64,000 bases of DNA from Micromonospora sediminimaris (GTDB taxonomy: Bacteria > Actinomycetota > Actinomycetes > Mycobacteriales > Micromonosporaceae): NCBI GenBank assembly GCA_900112325.1, contig FOLJ01000016.1, positions 1-64,000 of the forward strand, read 5' to 3'. The notes under the pieces were generated by a model that did no database searches, was not told the DNA's origin, and saw nothing but the letters and a program-made list of their open reading frames with translations. Below are positions 17,640 through 26,711 of this stretch, piece after piece. The translations under genes were made by a program, and so were the position numbers. How positions within the stretch are numbered: position 1 is the first letter of the stretch; each line of letters begins with the position of its first letter.

Positions 17640-18667
17640 CGGTCCCCTCCGGTGTCCGTGGTGGTGGCGTTCACCAGGTCGAGGGCGACGTCGACGATCA
17701 TGTCCTCCTGCCCGCCGACCATGCCGCGGCGACCCAGTTCGACGAGGATCGAGCGGACGTCGACCCCGTAGCGGTGCGCCGCCCGTTCGGCGTGCCGAAG
17801 GAAGCTGGAGTAGACCCCGGCGTAGCCGAGGGTGAGGGTTTCCCGGTCGACGCGGACCGGCCGGTCCTGCACCGGCCGGATCAGGTCGTCGGCGGCGTCC
17901 ATGAGCGCGAACACGTCACAGCCGTGGTCCCAGCCGTGCAGGTCGGCCACGGCGACGAACACCTCCAGGGGTGCGTTCCCGGCACCCGCGCCGTGTCCGG
18001 CCAGGGACGCGTCCACCCGGGTGGTGCCGTGCTCGACCGCGGCGACGCTGTTCGCCACGCCGAGGGACAGGTTGTGATGCGCGTGGATACCGATCTGGGT
18101 ACCCGGGTCGAGCCGCTGCCGGTACGCGTCGACCCGCTCGGTGACGTCCCGGGTGAGCAGCCGGCCACCGGAGTCGGTGACGTAGACGCAGTGGGCACCG
18201 TACGACTCCATCAGCTTCGCCTGCTCGGCAAGGGCCGTCGGGTCGGTCATGTGCGCCATCATCAGGAACCCGGACACGTCCATGCCGTTGTTGCGCGCCC
18301 ATCCGATGTGCTGGGCGGAGATGTCCGCCTCGGTGCAGTGCGTGGCGATCCGTACGCTTGTCACCCCCAGGTCGCGGGCCGCCTTCAGGTCGGCGATGGT
18401 GCCGATGCCGGGCAGCAGCAGGGTGGTCAGCTTCGCGGTGGTGACCGTCTCGGCCGCCGCGGCGATCCAGTCCGCGTCGGAGGCGGCGCCGTGCCCGTAG
18501 TTCACGCTCGATCCGGCCAGGCCGTCGCCGTGCGCGACCTCGATCGCCGCGACACCTGCCGCGTCGAGGGCCGCGGCGATCGACCGGACCTGGTCGACGG
18601 TGAACTGGTGCCGGACGGCATGCATGCCGTCCCGTAACGTCACGTCCTGGATGTACAGCCCGGTCAC
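17636..18667 (-). CDS. amnG: 4-hydroxy-2-oxovalerate aldolase (DmpG/AmnG)
   Basis: Cleaves 4-hydroxy-2-oxopentanoate to pyruvate and acetaldehyde. It has 343 residues in the HMGL-like TIM barrel: [17 protein letters not shown] carries the catalytic Arg-Asp pair, [16 protein letters not shown] the metal-binding histidines, and the C-terminal communication domain the GGQEDMI stretch. It starts at GTG 18667, overlapping the dehydrogenase stop. DmpG channels toxic acetaldehyde directly to DmpF, encoded just upstream. Pairing that channel with a shell is what an aldehyde-handling microcompartment needs. Confidence 0.95.
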   Translation of the reverse strand: MTGLYIQDVTLRDGMHAVRHQFTVDQVRSIAAALDAAGVAAIEVAHGDGLAGSSVNYGHGAASDADWIAAAAETVTTAKLTTLLLPGIGTIADLKAARDLGVTSVRIATHCTEADISAQHIGWARNNGMDVSGFLMMAHMTDPTALAEQAKLMESYGAHCVYVTDSGGRLLTRDVTERVDAYRQRLDPGTQIGIHAHHNLSLGVANSVAAVEHGTTRVDASLAGHGAGAGNAPLEVFVAVADLHGWDHGCDVFALMDAADDLIRPVQDRPVRVDRETLTLGYAGVYSSFLRHAERAAHRYGVDVRSILVELGRRGMVGGQEDMIVDVALDLVNATTTDTGGDR

Positions 18668-19599
18668 GCCGGCACCTCCCGTCCGGCACGTGACGCCACC
18701 ATCCGCTCCGCGGTGCGCAGCGCCGCCGAGGTCATGATGTCGAGATTCCCGGCGTACGCCGGCAGGTAGTGCCCGGCCCCGGACACCTCCAGGAACACCG
18801 ACACCTGCACGCCGGTGAACCGGGCACCCAACGCGGGCACGTGGGCGTCGACCTCGTCGAACTGCACCCGCTGCTTTAGCCGGTAGCCGGGCACGTACCC
18901 GGCGACGGTGGCGACCATCGCCGCGACCGACGCCGCGACGGCCTCCCGGTCGACGTCCCGGTCCGGGCACAGGCAGTAGACGGTGTCCCGCATGATCATC
19001 GGCGGCTCCGCCGGATTCAACACGATGATGGCCTTGCCGCGCTCGGCACCGCCGACGACCTCGATCGCCCGTGCCGTCGTCTCGGTGAACTCGTCGATGT
19101 TCGCCCGCGTCCCCGGCCCCGCAGACCTGGACGCGATCGACGCCACGATCTCGGCGTACCGCACCGGCGTCACCCGGCCGACCGCGGCGACGACTGGAAC
19201 GGTCGCCTGACCACCACAGGTCACCATGTTCACGTTCGGCTCATCCAGATGCTCGTCCAGATTCACCGGCGGCACCACGTACGGGCCGACGGCGGCCGGG
19301 GTCAGGTCCACCACCAGCCGGCCGTGTTCCCGCAGCAGCGCGGCGTGCCGGTGGTGCGCCCCCGCCGACGTCGCGTCGAACACCACCCGCACGTCGGCGA
19401 ACTCCGGCATCGCCAGCAGCCCGTCGATCCCGTCGGCGGTCGTGGCCACCCCGAGCCGACGGGCCCTGGCCAGGCCGTCGGAGTTCGGATCGACCCCGAC
19501 CATCGCCACCATCCGCAGCGACTCCGACACCCGCAACACCTTGATCATCAGATCGGTGCCGATGTTGCCCGACCCGATCACCGCAACACCCGTGGTCAT
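18664..19599 (-). CDS. amnH: Acylating acetaldehyde dehydrogenase (DmpF/AmnH)
   Basis: Oxidises acetaldehyde to acetyl-CoA with NAD+ and CoA. It has 311 residues, normal for the DmpF family. The Rossmann motif is [14 protein letters not shown]. The catalytic cysteine is in [12 protein letters not shown], and there is the [12 protein letters not shown] loop. It partners with the aldolase encoded immediately downstream. This is the small DmpF type, unrelated to the large PduP/EutE dehydrogenases of classical metabolosomes, an important difference in how this compartment handles acetaldehyde. Four-base overlaps join it to both neighbours. Confidence 0.95.
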   Translation of the reverse strand: MTTGVAVIGSGNIGTDLMIKVLRVSESLRMVAMVGVDPNSDGLARARRLGVATTADGIDGLLAMPEFADVRVVFDATSAGAHHRHAALLREHGRLVVDLTPAAVGPYVVPPVNLDEHLDEPNVNMVTCGGQATVPVVAAVGRVTPVRYAEIVASIASRSAGPGTRANIDEFTETTARAIEVVGGAERGKAIIVLNPAEPPMIMRDTVYCLCPDRDVDREAVAASVAAMVATVAGYVPGYRLKQRVQFDEVDAHVPALGARFTGVQVSVFLEVSGAGHYLPAYAGNLDIMTSAALRTAERMVASRAGREVPA

Positions 19600-20390
19600 G
19601 TCGTCTCTCCCAGCTCGAAGCAGGCCCGGACCGAGCCCAGGCCAGAAATCCGTGCCTCGTAGGCCGCGCCGGCGGTGACCGGCACCATCGGCCCGAGCGC
19701 CCCGGAGAGCACCACGTCGCCGGCGACCAGCGGAGCGCCCGCGACGGCCAGCGTCTGCGCCAACCAGGCCACCGCGTGCACCGGATTGCCGAGGCAGGCG
19801 GCGCCGGCCCCCACCGACACCGGCTCTCCCGCGTGTTCGAGCACCATCCCGGCCAGCCGCAGATCCACGTCCGACAGCTTCCGGGGCTGGTTACCGAGCA
19901 CGAACAGGCCCGAGGAGGCGTTGTCGGCGACCGTGTCCACGATCGAGATGTCCCAACCCGCGATCCTGGAGTCCACGATCTCGATAGCCGGCAACACGTG
20001 GTCGGTCGCCCGGATGACGTCGACGGCCGTCACCTGCTCGAACGGCAGATCCGCCCCCAGCACGAACGCCACCTCGGCCTCCACCCGAGGTTGCAGCAGC
20101 CGACCACGGGCGACCTCGGCGCCGTCCGCGACGGCCATGTCGGCGAACAACACCCCGAAGTCCGGCTGGAAGACGCCGAACGCCTGCTGCACCGCCGCCG
20201 ACGTCAGGCCGACCTTGGCTCCGACCCGGCGGCGGCCCGCTGCCTCCCACGCGACGACCTGCGCCTGCTGCACCTGGTACGCCGCGTCGACGTCCCCGGC
20301 CGGCAGCAACTCGCCGCGCAGCGGCGGCACGGGTCTCCCGGTCTCGTAGGCGCCTCGGAGCAGGTCCGCGGCCCGGGCAACATCAGTCAT
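19596..20390 (-). CDS. amnF: 2-oxopent-4-enoate hydratase (DmpE/AmnF)
   Basis: Adds water to 2-oxopent-4-enoate to give 4-hydroxy-2-oxopentanoate. It has 264 residues in the fumarylacetoacetase-like fold. [27 protein letters not shown] is the hydratase version of the motif (the QPDFG element separates it from the decarboxylase AmnE). [12 protein letters not shown] supplies metal ligands. Four-base overlaps link it to the semialdehyde dehydrogenase upstream and the acetaldehyde dehydrogenase downstream. Confidence 0.92.
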   Translation of the reverse strand: MTDVARAADLLRGAYETGRPVPPLRGELLPAGDVDAAYQVQQAQVVAWEAAGRRRVGAKVGLTSAAVQQAFGVFQPDFGVLFADMAVADGAEVARGRLLQPRVEAEVAFVLGADLPFEQVTAVDVIRATDHVLPAIEIVDSRIAGWDISIVDTVADNASSGLFVLGNQPRKLSDVDLRLAGMVLEHAGEPVSVGAGAACLGNPVHAVAWLAQTLAVAGAPLVAGDVVLSGALGPMVPVTAGAAYEARISGLGSVRACFELGETT

Positions 20391-21898
20391 GACAGATCCA
20401 CGCAGACATTCGTCAGCTCCGAGTAGAAGTTCAGCGAGTGGACGCCGCCCTCACGGCCGACGCCCGATGCCTTCACGCCACCGAACGGCGTACGCAGATC
20501 CCGCAGGAACCAGGTGTTCACCCAGACGATCCCCGCGTCCAGACGTACGCCGGCCCGGTGCGCCCGGCCCACGTCCCGCGTCCAGACGGTGCCGGCCAAT
20601 CCGTACTCGCTGTCGTTGGCCAGCGCGAACGCCTCGTCCTCGTCCTCGAACGGCGCCACGTGGCAGACCGGGCCGAAGACCTCCTCCCGGTTGACCCGGG
20701 CGTCGGGCGTCAGGCCGGTCAGCACGGTCGGTCGGACGTACGCGCCGCCGTCGCGGGCGTCGTCGAAGCTCGGGACGCCGCCGCCGGCGAGGACCGTGGC
20801 GCCCTCGGCCCGGGCCAGGTCGTAGTAGCCCAGCACCTTCTCCCGGTGCTGGTGGGAGATCAGCGGCATGTTCGTCGTCGCCTCGTCGGCGGGCCAGCCG
20901 AACGCCAACTCGTCGGCCCGCTTCGCCAGCCGGGTCACGAACTCGTCGAACACCGGCCGCTGCACGAACAACCGCTCCGTGCACAGGCACACCTGCCCAC
21001 CGTTGGTGAACGACGACCGTACCGAGCCGGCGACCGCGGCATCGAGGTCGGCGTCCGCGAAGACCAGCCCGGCGTTCTTGCCACCCAGTTCGAACGAGAC
21101 CGCCTTCACCCCGTCAGCCGCGGCCCGCATGATCGCGGCGCCGGTCGCCGACTCGCCCGTGAACGTGACCGCGTCGACCCCCGGATGCCGGGTCAGGAAC
21201 TCCCCCGCCGAGCCCGGCCCGAACCCGTGCACCACGTTGAAGACGCCGTCGGGCACCCCGGCCGCCGCCATCACCTCCGCCAGCAACGTCGCCGACGACG
21301 GCGTCTCCTCCGACGGCTTCACCACCACCGCGTTGCCACAGGCCAGCGCCGGGGCCACCTTCCACGTCAACAGCAGCAGCGGCAGGTTCCACGGCACGAT
21401 CACCGCCACCACACCGACCGGCTTACGCACCGCATAGTTCAGTGCCCGTCCGCCGCCCGGTGTCACCGTCGTGAACGACTCCGCCGGCGCGGTCGAGACG
21501 ATCTCCGCGAAGGCCCGGAAGTTCGCCGCGCCGCGCGGGATGTCGAGGGTCCGTGCCTGCGCGATCGACTTGCCGGTGTCACCGACCTCCGCAGCCAGCA
21601 GGTCGTCGAACCGACGCTCCAACTCGTCGGCGACCCGGTACAGCACCGCGGCCCGCTCCCGCTCCCCCATCCGACCCCACGGTCCACGCACCGCCGATCG
21701 GGCCGCCGCAACCGCGGCGTCCACTGTGGACTTGTCGGCCTCGGCGACGTACCGGATGGTGTCTCCGGTGACCGGGGAGACCTTGGCGAAGTGTGTGCCG
21801 GAGGTGTCGAACTCGCCGTTGACGAAGTTCGGCAGCACGGTCGGCTCGCCGGCCGGCCGGCCGGCGAGCAGGCTGGGGGACCAGAGCCCGTCGGTCAT
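20387..21898 (-). CDS. amnC: 2-aminomuconic 6-semialdehyde dehydrogenase (DmpC/AmnC type)
   Basis: NAD-dependent dehydrogenase for the ring-cleavage product. It has 503 residues in the aldehyde dehydrogenase superfamily: ELGGKNAGLVFADADLD and NGGQVCLCTERLFVQ carry the catalytic Glu and Cys, and PWNLPLLLLTWKVAPALACGN is the usual cofactor loop. Residues 1-22 (MTDGLWSPSLLAG...) extend beyond the normal start of DmpC-type enzymes, which begin near FVNGEF. Together with a Pro/Gly-containing spacer, the extension resembles a cargo targeting tail. It lies directly after the BMC-P gene, with a 16-bp gap. Confidence 0.9.
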   Translation of the reverse strand: MTDGLWSPSLLAGRPAGEPTVLPNFVNGEFDTSGTHFAKVSPVTGDTIRYVAEADKSTVDAAVAAARSAVRGPWGRMGERERAAVLYRVADELERRFDDLLAAEVGDTGKSIAQARTLDIPRGAANFRAFAEIVSTAPAESFTTVTPGGGRALNYAVRKPVGVVAVIVPWNLPLLLLTWKVAPALACGNAVVVKPSEETPSSATLLAEVMAAAGVPDGVFNVVHGFGPGSAGEFLTRHPGVDAVTFTGESATGAAIMRAAADGVKAVSFELGGKNAGLVFADADLDAAVAGSVRSSFTNGGQVCLCTERLFVQRPVFDEFVTRLAKRADELAFGWPADEATTNMPLISHQHREKVLGYYDLARAEGATVLAGGGVPSFDDARDGGAYVRPTVLTGLTPDARVNREEVFGPVCHVAPFEDEDEAFALANDSEYGLAGTVWTRDVGRAHRAGVRLDAGIVWVNTWFLRDLRTPFGGVKASGVGREGGVHSLNFYSELTNVCVDLS

Positions 21899-21914
21899 CA
21901 GGCGTACCTTTCGG

Positions 21915-22190
21915 TCAGGCGGTGATGGGCGCGGTGTCGGCGGCCTCGGCGGCGCCGGCGTCGGCGACCAGGGCGACGACGGCGGCATCGACGGTGGGCT
22001 CACCGGCCACCGCGGCGGCTGCCTCGTCGGTGACGACAAGCACGGTGGTGCCGACGCCGACGTTCAGCGGGTCGACGGCCACCAGGTCGGGGCCGTCCGG
22101 CCGGACCCGGATCAGCACCAGCCGCCGGCCCTGCAACGGGGTCAGGATCCGGTCTGCCCACACCTTGCCGACGACCTCGCCGAGCACCAT
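21915..22190 (-). CDS. BMC-P pentameric vertex shell protein (EutN/CcmL family)
   Basis: Protein of 91 residues forming the pentamers that cap the vertices of a microcompartment shell. The start MVLGEVVGKVWADRI and the following LTPLQGRRLVLIRV and PLNVGVGTTVLVVTDEAA match the EutN/CcmL beta-barrel; the C-terminal part is Ala/Val-rich. Its ATG shares one base with the BMC-H stop (TGATG), so vertex and facet proteins are translationally coupled. The presence of BMC-P is strong evidence for a closed polyhedral shell rather than isolated BMC-domain proteins. Confidence 0.93.
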   Translation of the reverse strand: MVLGEVVGKVWADRILTPLQGRRLVLIRVRPDGPDLVAVDPLNVGVGTTVLVVTDEAAAAVAGEPTVDAAVVALVADAGAAEAADTAPITA

Positions 22191-22516
22191 CAGCTCGCTC
22201 CGTGCAGGCCGGCCATGACCTCGCGGATCCGGGCGGTTTCCGGGTTGTCGAGCAGCGCCGCGGTGTTCGGGTGCGGCTTGGGATAGACCTGCGAGCTGCG
22301 CAGCTCGCCGTGGGCGCGGATGGCGGTCTCGCCAGCGGCGACGGCCTGCCGTACGGCGGCGAGGGTGCCGCGTACCGCGACGGCGAGATAGCCGCTGGTG
22401 ACCCGTTCGACGCCGACGCACCGTACGTCCGCGGTTTTGATCATGGCTTCGATGCCCGCCGAGAGGGCCACGACTCCGCGGGTCTCGACGATTCCGATCG
22501 CGATGTCGGAGGACAT
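22190..22516 (-). CDS. BMC-H hexameric shell protein, copy 1
   Basis: Single BMC-domain protein of 108 residues. AIGIVETRGVVALSAGIEAM and RCVGVERVTSGYLAVAVRGTLAAV give the standard BMC fold. The C-terminal tail SSQVYPKPHPNTAALLDN resembles that of the PduA/EutM group, whose hexamers tile the shell facets. The pore loop region (VTSGYLAV) lies near residues 38-45. It differs clearly from copy 2, so the shell has two hexamer types. It is separated from copy 2 by 24 bp with a good AAGGAGAAC ribosome site. Confidence 0.95.
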   Translation of the reverse strand: MSSDIAIGIVETRGVVALSAGIEAMIKTADVRCVGVERVTSGYLAVAVRGTLAAVRQAVAAGETAIRAHGELRSSQVYPKPHPNTAALLDNPETARIREVMAGLHGAS

Positions 22517-22540
22517 GTCTGGTTCTCCTTTGCCGGTGAG

Positions 22541-22831
22541 TCAGTTGCCGACGAGTTGGGGGTCGGCCGCCAGCGCGCTGACGGCGTCGCAGGGGCTCGC
22601 GAAGACGATCGAACGCACCGAGCGGCTCTTGGCCCGGGCGGTCTCCTCGCCGATGTCGACGGCTTCCTCGACGGTCGCCAGGTCACCGCGTACGGCGACG
22701 GCCACGATGCCGCCGCCGAGCCGGACCACCTTGGTCACCTCGACCTCGGTGGCCTTCACCATCGCGTCGACGGCGTCGAAGATGGGGGTGAAACCTTCGG
22801 CTTCGACGAAGCCCACGGCCATGTTCCGCAT
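22541..22831 (-). CDS. BMC-H hexameric shell protein, copy 2
   Basis: Single BMC-domain protein of 96 residues, with MAVGFVEAEGFTPIFDAVDAMVKA and VTKVVRLGGGIVAVAVRGDLATVEEAV covering the core fold, and a short tail without the PHP motif of copy 1. The pore loop is RLGGGIVA, more glycine-rich than in copy 1, suggesting a different pore size or charge. It follows the small dioxygenase subunit after about 10 bp, preceded by GAGGAGAG. Shell and ring-cleavage genes thus share one transcript. Confidence 0.94.
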   Translation of the reverse strand: MRNMAVGFVEAEGFTPIFDAVDAMVKATEVEVTKVVRLGGGIVAVAVRGDLATVEEAVDIGEETARAKSRSVRSIVFASPCDAVSALAADPQLVGN

Positions 22832-22841
22832 GCTCTCTCCT

Positions 22842-23681
22842 CTAGTGGTGGTCTGGCAGGTTCCAGGACACGACGGCGCCGCCGGTGCCCCAGATCGGGC
22901 CGTAGGCGTGCAGTCGGGCCGGGCCGGTGGTTGCTTCGGCGCCGGTGGCGAACGCCAGCGCCCGGAACTGGCTGTCGGCCTGCGCCTGCCGGGCGAAGTC
23001 CTCGCGGACGGCGAGGACCTCGTCGACCTTGCCGGCGGTGAGCAGGTCGAGGATCCGGGTGTTCCACTGGTCGTGGCCGGGTGCGCCGATGCGGTCCTGG
23101 CCGGGCTCGATCCACTGTTGAATGAGCCCGGAGGACATCCCGGTCACCACGACGACCGCGGCGCGCAGACCGGCGTCGCGGGCGGCGGCGGCACCGGCCC
23201 GACCGACGTCGGCGAGGGTGTCGGCGTCGGCGTACAGGTTGCAGGAGACCTGCGCCCAGCGCAGCTTCCGGTCCGGGTCGAGCAGCGCGGAGGTGACGAT
23301 GGTGCCGGTGTCGATCGGGAACCCGTCGTAACGGGTCCGTCGGGCCTGCAATCCCCCGGCCTGCACCCGCGCCGCCCAACGTTCGGTGAAGTCGACGTCG
23401 AACCGCAGGTCGTAGTCGAGCAGACCGTAGTCGTAGGCGTACCAGTTCTCGTCGACGTGCTGGCCGCGCGGGTTGGGGTCGCACTGGAACTGGTGGCCGA
23501 GGACGGTGAACCACTGCGTCGACAGCAGCAGCACCACATCGGGTTCGAGGCGGCGCAGCCGGGCGCCCACGTCGCGGGCCGCGTCGGCCAGCGCCGACCA
23601 GCTCGGCGCCGCCTGGTCGGCGAGCAGGTGGGGCATGCCGGGCAGCAGCGCCCCGGCGAGGATTCCGGTCCGGTCAGCCAT
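22842..23681 (-). CDS. amnA: 2-aminophenol 1,6-dioxygenase alpha (small) subunit
   Basis: Partner subunit of the extradiol ring-cleavage enzyme, 279 residues, LigB superfamily. STQWFTVLGHQF and the GQHVDENWYAYDYG stretch correspond to AmnA of aminophenol degraders. The iron-binding histidines found in the beta subunit are not conserved here, as expected for the non-catalytic subunit. It starts at ATG 23681, eight bases inside the amnB stop. The subunits form a heterotetramer in the known enzyme. Confidence 0.88.
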   Translation of the reverse strand: MADRTGILAGALLPGMPHLLADQAAPSWSALADAARDVGARLRRLEPDVVLLLSTQWFTVLGHQFQCDPNPRGQHVDENWYAYDYGLLDYDLRFDVDFTERWAARVQAGGLQARRTRYDGFPIDTGTIVTSALLDPDRKLRWAQVSCNLYADADTLADVGRAGAAAARDAGLRAAVVVVTGMSSGLIQQWIEPGQDRIGAPGHDQWNTRILDLLTAGKVDEVLAVREDFARQAQADSQFRALAFATGAEATTGPARLHAYGPIWGTGGAVVSWNLPDHH

Positions 23682-24654
23682 GGTGGCTCCCCTCGGGCAG
23701 CCACTCCACCACCGCGTTGCCGGTGCCGATGATCGTGCCGTAGCCGAGCACGTCGCCGCCGACCTTGGGCCAGCCCATCGCGGCGAGCATCCAGGTGAGG
23801 CTGCCGGCCTTGGTTTCCGAGGCGGTCGCCTCGATGTGTTCGGGGATGAGTTCGCGCAGCGGCGCGGTGGGTCCACGCCGGATCGCCTCCAGCAGTTTCA
23901 TGTCCCACCGGTACTGGTGGTTGTTGTACGGGTGTTCCCGCTCCATGTCCTCGGGCAGCTCCGGTTCCTCGTGCCAGTGCAGGTGCGACAGCGAGTTGGA
24001 GGCGAGCAGGACGGCCCGCCGGCCGGTGGCCTCGACCGCCCGCCGGGTGGCCTCGCCGAGCACCTCCATCTCCTCCAGCGACGCGTCGGAGTAGAAGTAC
24101 GGGTTGTTGTTGGCCGACAGCGAGACCACCGGGATGTCCCAGGCCGGGTTCGCCAGGTGCAGGGCGCCGATGGTGGCGTAGTCGACGCGTACCCGGGGAT
24201 CGCGCAGCGTGCGGGTGACCAGGCCGAGGCCGCTGGCCTCGTCGGCGATCGCCTCCCCCAGTTCGACGTCGGTACGGAAGTCGTAGCGGTAGCGGAACAG
24301 GTGCGGGAAGATCGGCTCGACGGAGATGCCGCGCGGGTTCGGCACACAGTTGACGTGGTGACCGACCATCGTGATCCAGTGCGGGGCGTGCACGATGAGC
24401 ACGTCCGGCTTGTGCACCTCGCGGATGCGGGCGCGCAGCCGCTCGTACGCCCAGCGCAGCGTTTCCCAGCCGCCGGTGGAGCGGGGTTCGTTCTGCGGCG
24501 GATTCTCGGCGTAGATCAGGTGTGGTGGGTGTGGACTCAGGCAGCCGGCGACGATGCCGCAGCGTGGCGGCGTGGCGGTCGGCTGCGGTGCCCGCGGGGC
24601 GGTGGTGGCGCCGCCCCGGGCCGGCGGCAGCGGCACCCGGAAGACCTTGCTCAT
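23674..24654 (-). CDS. amnB: 2-aminophenol 1,6-dioxygenase beta (catalytic) subunit
   Basis: Opens the ring of 2-aminophenol to 2-aminomuconic 6-semialdehyde with Fe(II) and O2. It has 326 residues. The LigB-type domain begins at about residue 33. H42 and H45 in SPHPPHLIYAE and the HAPHWITMVGHHVNC motif hold the iron ligand region, and a conserved Glu lies in the C-terminal half. Residues 1-31 (MSKVFRVPLPPARGG..., Pro/Ala/Thr-rich) precede the usual start of the family and may be a cargo tag. ATG 24654 overlaps the hyuB stop (ATGA). Confidence 0.9.
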   Translation of the reverse strand: MSKVFRVPLPPARGGATTAPRAPQPTATPPRCGIVAGCLSPHPPHLIYAENPPQNEPRSTGGWETLRWAYERLRARIREVHKPDVLIVHAPHWITMVGHHVNCVPNPRGISVEPIFPHLFRYRYDFRTDVELGEAIADEASGLGLVTRTLRDPRVRVDYATIGALHLANPAWDIPVVSLSANNNPYFYSDASLEEMEVLGEATRRAVEATGRRAVLLASNSLSHLHWHEEPELPEDMEREHPYNNHQYRWDMKLLEAIRRGPTAPLRELIPEHIEATASETKAGSLTWMLAAMGWPKVGGDVLGYGTIIGTGNAVVEWLPEGSHHG

Positions 24655-26669
24655 GACCATCCTTCCCCGGTGAGCACCCGCACGTAGCTACGGTCGTGCG
24701 GGGCGGCGCCGAGAATCTGCAGCCCGTCGTCGTCGAGGGCGAGTTCGTCCGCGGCCAGTGCCGCGTCATGCCGGATCCAGGCCCGCAGCGGGGCCGGGTG
24801 TGCGCCGTGCACCTCGACGAGGGTGTCCTCGGCGAGATCGCTGCCGGCGGCGACGTAGGCCAGGCGTCGCTGTCCCCGCTGGCCGGTGTAGGCCGGGTTG
24901 GCGGTGACGGTGGTGCGCAGCCAGCGCCGCTCGTCGCGCAGTCGTTGCCGGTGCGCGGCGGTCGCGGTGGCATCGACCCGGCCGGCCCGGTCGATCTCGA
25001 CGCCGTAGCGCCGCCGGGCCTCGGCAACGGTCAGGTATTCCTGGGCGACGTCCTGGGCGACCTCCTCGGGCAGCCGCTCCAGCGGATCTCCCCAGCCGCC
25101 ACCGCCGGCCGACTCCATGACCAGTACGTCGCCGGCACGCATCGGGAAGCCGGCGACCTTGCCGGGGGTGGCGAAGTCCACGCGCTCGCCGTCCGCGCGC
25201 CGGATGTGGGTCACGGTGGGTGCGCCGGGCCCGCCGTTGCGCAGCCCGTACGGCGGGACGGTGGTGCGGTCGGTCTGCACCGAGTACGCGCCACCACTGG
25301 CCAGCAGGCGGGTTTCCCGGCGGCTGCCGAGCCCACCGCGGCGTACCCCGTCGCCGCCGGAGCCGGCCCGCAGCTCGCACGCTTCGACGAGAATGGGTAT
25401 CTCGGTCTCCAGCCGCTCGACGGACTGGATGGTGGAGATGTCGCCGAGGTCGACGGGGTTCATCGCGCTGGGCCCGTCGGATTCGAGGAATCCGCCGTTG
25501 CCACCGGCCGGGTAGTCGTAGTAGAGGTAGGGCCGCCCGGTGTGCTCGTCGACGCCGCCGATGAGGTTCTGGAAGGTGGTGCCGAACTGGTCGGCGGCGA
25601 TGAGGTCGGGTGCCACCTGGCTGAGGGCGGCCATCACGGCCGAGATGACCCGCTTGCGGACCTCGCTGTGCGCGTTGGCCGGGGCCGGATAGCTGACGTG
25701 CACGACGGTGCCGGGTTCGGTGAGCACCCGCAGCGGCCGGAACGCGCCGTGGTTGACCAGGCCGCCGGGGTCCAGTGCCGACTTGACCGCGATGAAGACG
25801 CCGGCGACGGTCATCGCCCGCGAGGAGTTCACCACGGCCGCCACCTGGGCCGACGAGCCACGGAAGTCGGCCTCGATCTCGTCACCGTCGACGGTGAGCG
25901 CACAGCGGACGATGGCCGCGTCGTAGTGGCCGTCGGTGTAGAGGTCGAGGTAGTCCTCGTAGCGGTAGGTGCCGTCGGGCAGGGCCCGGATCATGGCGCG
26001 CAGCCGCTGCTCGGTGCGGTCCATGTTGGCGGCGACGGATTCGCCGATCAGGTCGGTGCCGTGCCGGGCGACAAGTTCCCGCAGCCGGCGCTCGGCGGTG
26101 TGGCAGGCGGCGATGCTGGATTCGAGGTCGCCGCGGCGTTCCTCGGCCATCCGCACGTTGGCGAAGACGATGTCGAACGCGGCCCGGTTCGGTCGGCCCT
26201 GCTCGATCAGCTTGATCGGCGGGATCCGCAGCCCCTCCTGAAGGATCTCGGTGGCCTGGCCGGAGACGCTGCCCGGGGTCATCCCGCCGATGTCCGCCCA
26301 GTGCATGCGTACGCAGGGGAAGAGGAAGAGCTTGCCGTCGACGAAGACCGGGCTGATCAGGGTGACGTCGTTGAGGTGGCTGCCGCCGCGATAGGGGTCG
26401 TTGACGATGTAGAGGTCACCGGGACGCATCTCGTCGGCGAAGTCGGCGAAGATCTCCGCGACCGAGGCCGGCATGGCGATGACGTGACCGGGCATGTCCC
26501 GGCCCTGGGCGACCATCTGTCCCTGCGGGTCGAACAGCGCGCACGAGAAGTCCTGCGCGTCGGCGATCACCGGCGAGTGCGCCGTACGGAAGATCGTCTG
26601 TCGCATCTCCCGGACGATCGAGATGAGACCTTCGGTGACGACTTCCAGGTCGATCGGGTTCACAGTCAT
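24651..26669 (-). CDS. hyuB: HyuB-type hydantoinase/oxoprolinase B subunit
   Basis: First gene of the amn-BMC operon, 672 residues. MRQTIFRTAHSPVIADAQDFSCALFD, DPYRGGSHLNDVTLI and the glycine-rich GGNGGFLESDGPSAMNP are HyuB hallmarks. HyuA/HyuB proteins are ATP-dependent hydrolases or carboxylases of cyclic amides, imides and ketones (N-methylhydantoinase, 5-oxoprolinase, caprolactamase, acetone carboxylase relatives). Its partner HyuA is encoded 6 kb away in the second operon. Co-transcription with aminophenol genes suggests hydrolysis of an N-containing precursor to an aminophenol. The substrate is inferred, not seen. Confidence 0.9.
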   Translation of the reverse strand: MTVNPIDLEVVTEGLISIVREMRQTIFRTAHSPVIADAQDFSCALFDPQGQMVAQGRDMPGHVIAMPASVAEIFADFADEMRPGDLYIVNDPYRGGSHLNDVTLISPVFVDGKLFLFPCVRMHWADIGGMTPGSVSGQATEILQEGLRIPPIKLIEQGRPNRAAFDIVFANVRMAEERRGDLESSIAACHTAERRLRELVARHGTDLIGESVAANMDRTEQRLRAMIRALPDGTYRYEDYLDLYTDGHYDAAIVRCALTVDGDEIEADFRGSSAQVAAVVNSSRAMTVAGVFIAVKSALDPGGLVNHGAFRPLRVLTEPGTVVHVSYPAPANAHSEVRKRVISAVMAALSQVAPDLIAADQFGTTFQNLIGGVDEHTGRPYLYYDYPAGGNGGFLESDGPSAMNPVDLGDISTIQSVERLETEIPILVEACELRAGSGGDGVRRGGLGSRRETRLLASGGAYSVQTDRTTVPPYGLRNGGPGAPTVTHIRRADGERVDFATPGKVAGFPMRAGDVLVMESAGGGGWGDPLERLPEEVAQDVAQEYLTVAEARRRYGVEIDRAGRVDATATAAHRQRLRDERRWLRTTVTANPAYTGQRGQRRLAYVAAGSDLAEDTLVEVHGAHPAPLRAWIRHDAALAADELALDDDGLQILGAAPHDRSYVRVLTGEGWS

Positions 26670-26711
26670 GCGGATGCCTCACTGGTTCCGGCTCGATCCC
26701 GGTCACGGACT

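Noticed and set aside
17636-19599. Phenol/catechol (dmp) pathway rather than aminophenol
   Set aside because: The lower-pathway enzymes are shared, but the dioxygenase is the LigB-type AmnAB pair rather than catechol 2,3-dioxygenase, and a RidA-type deaminase is present.
22190-22831. Carboxysome identity for the BMC genes
   Set aside because: No RuBisCO, carbonic anhydrase or CsoS genes; the enzymes around the shell genes are all aminophenol meta-cleavage.
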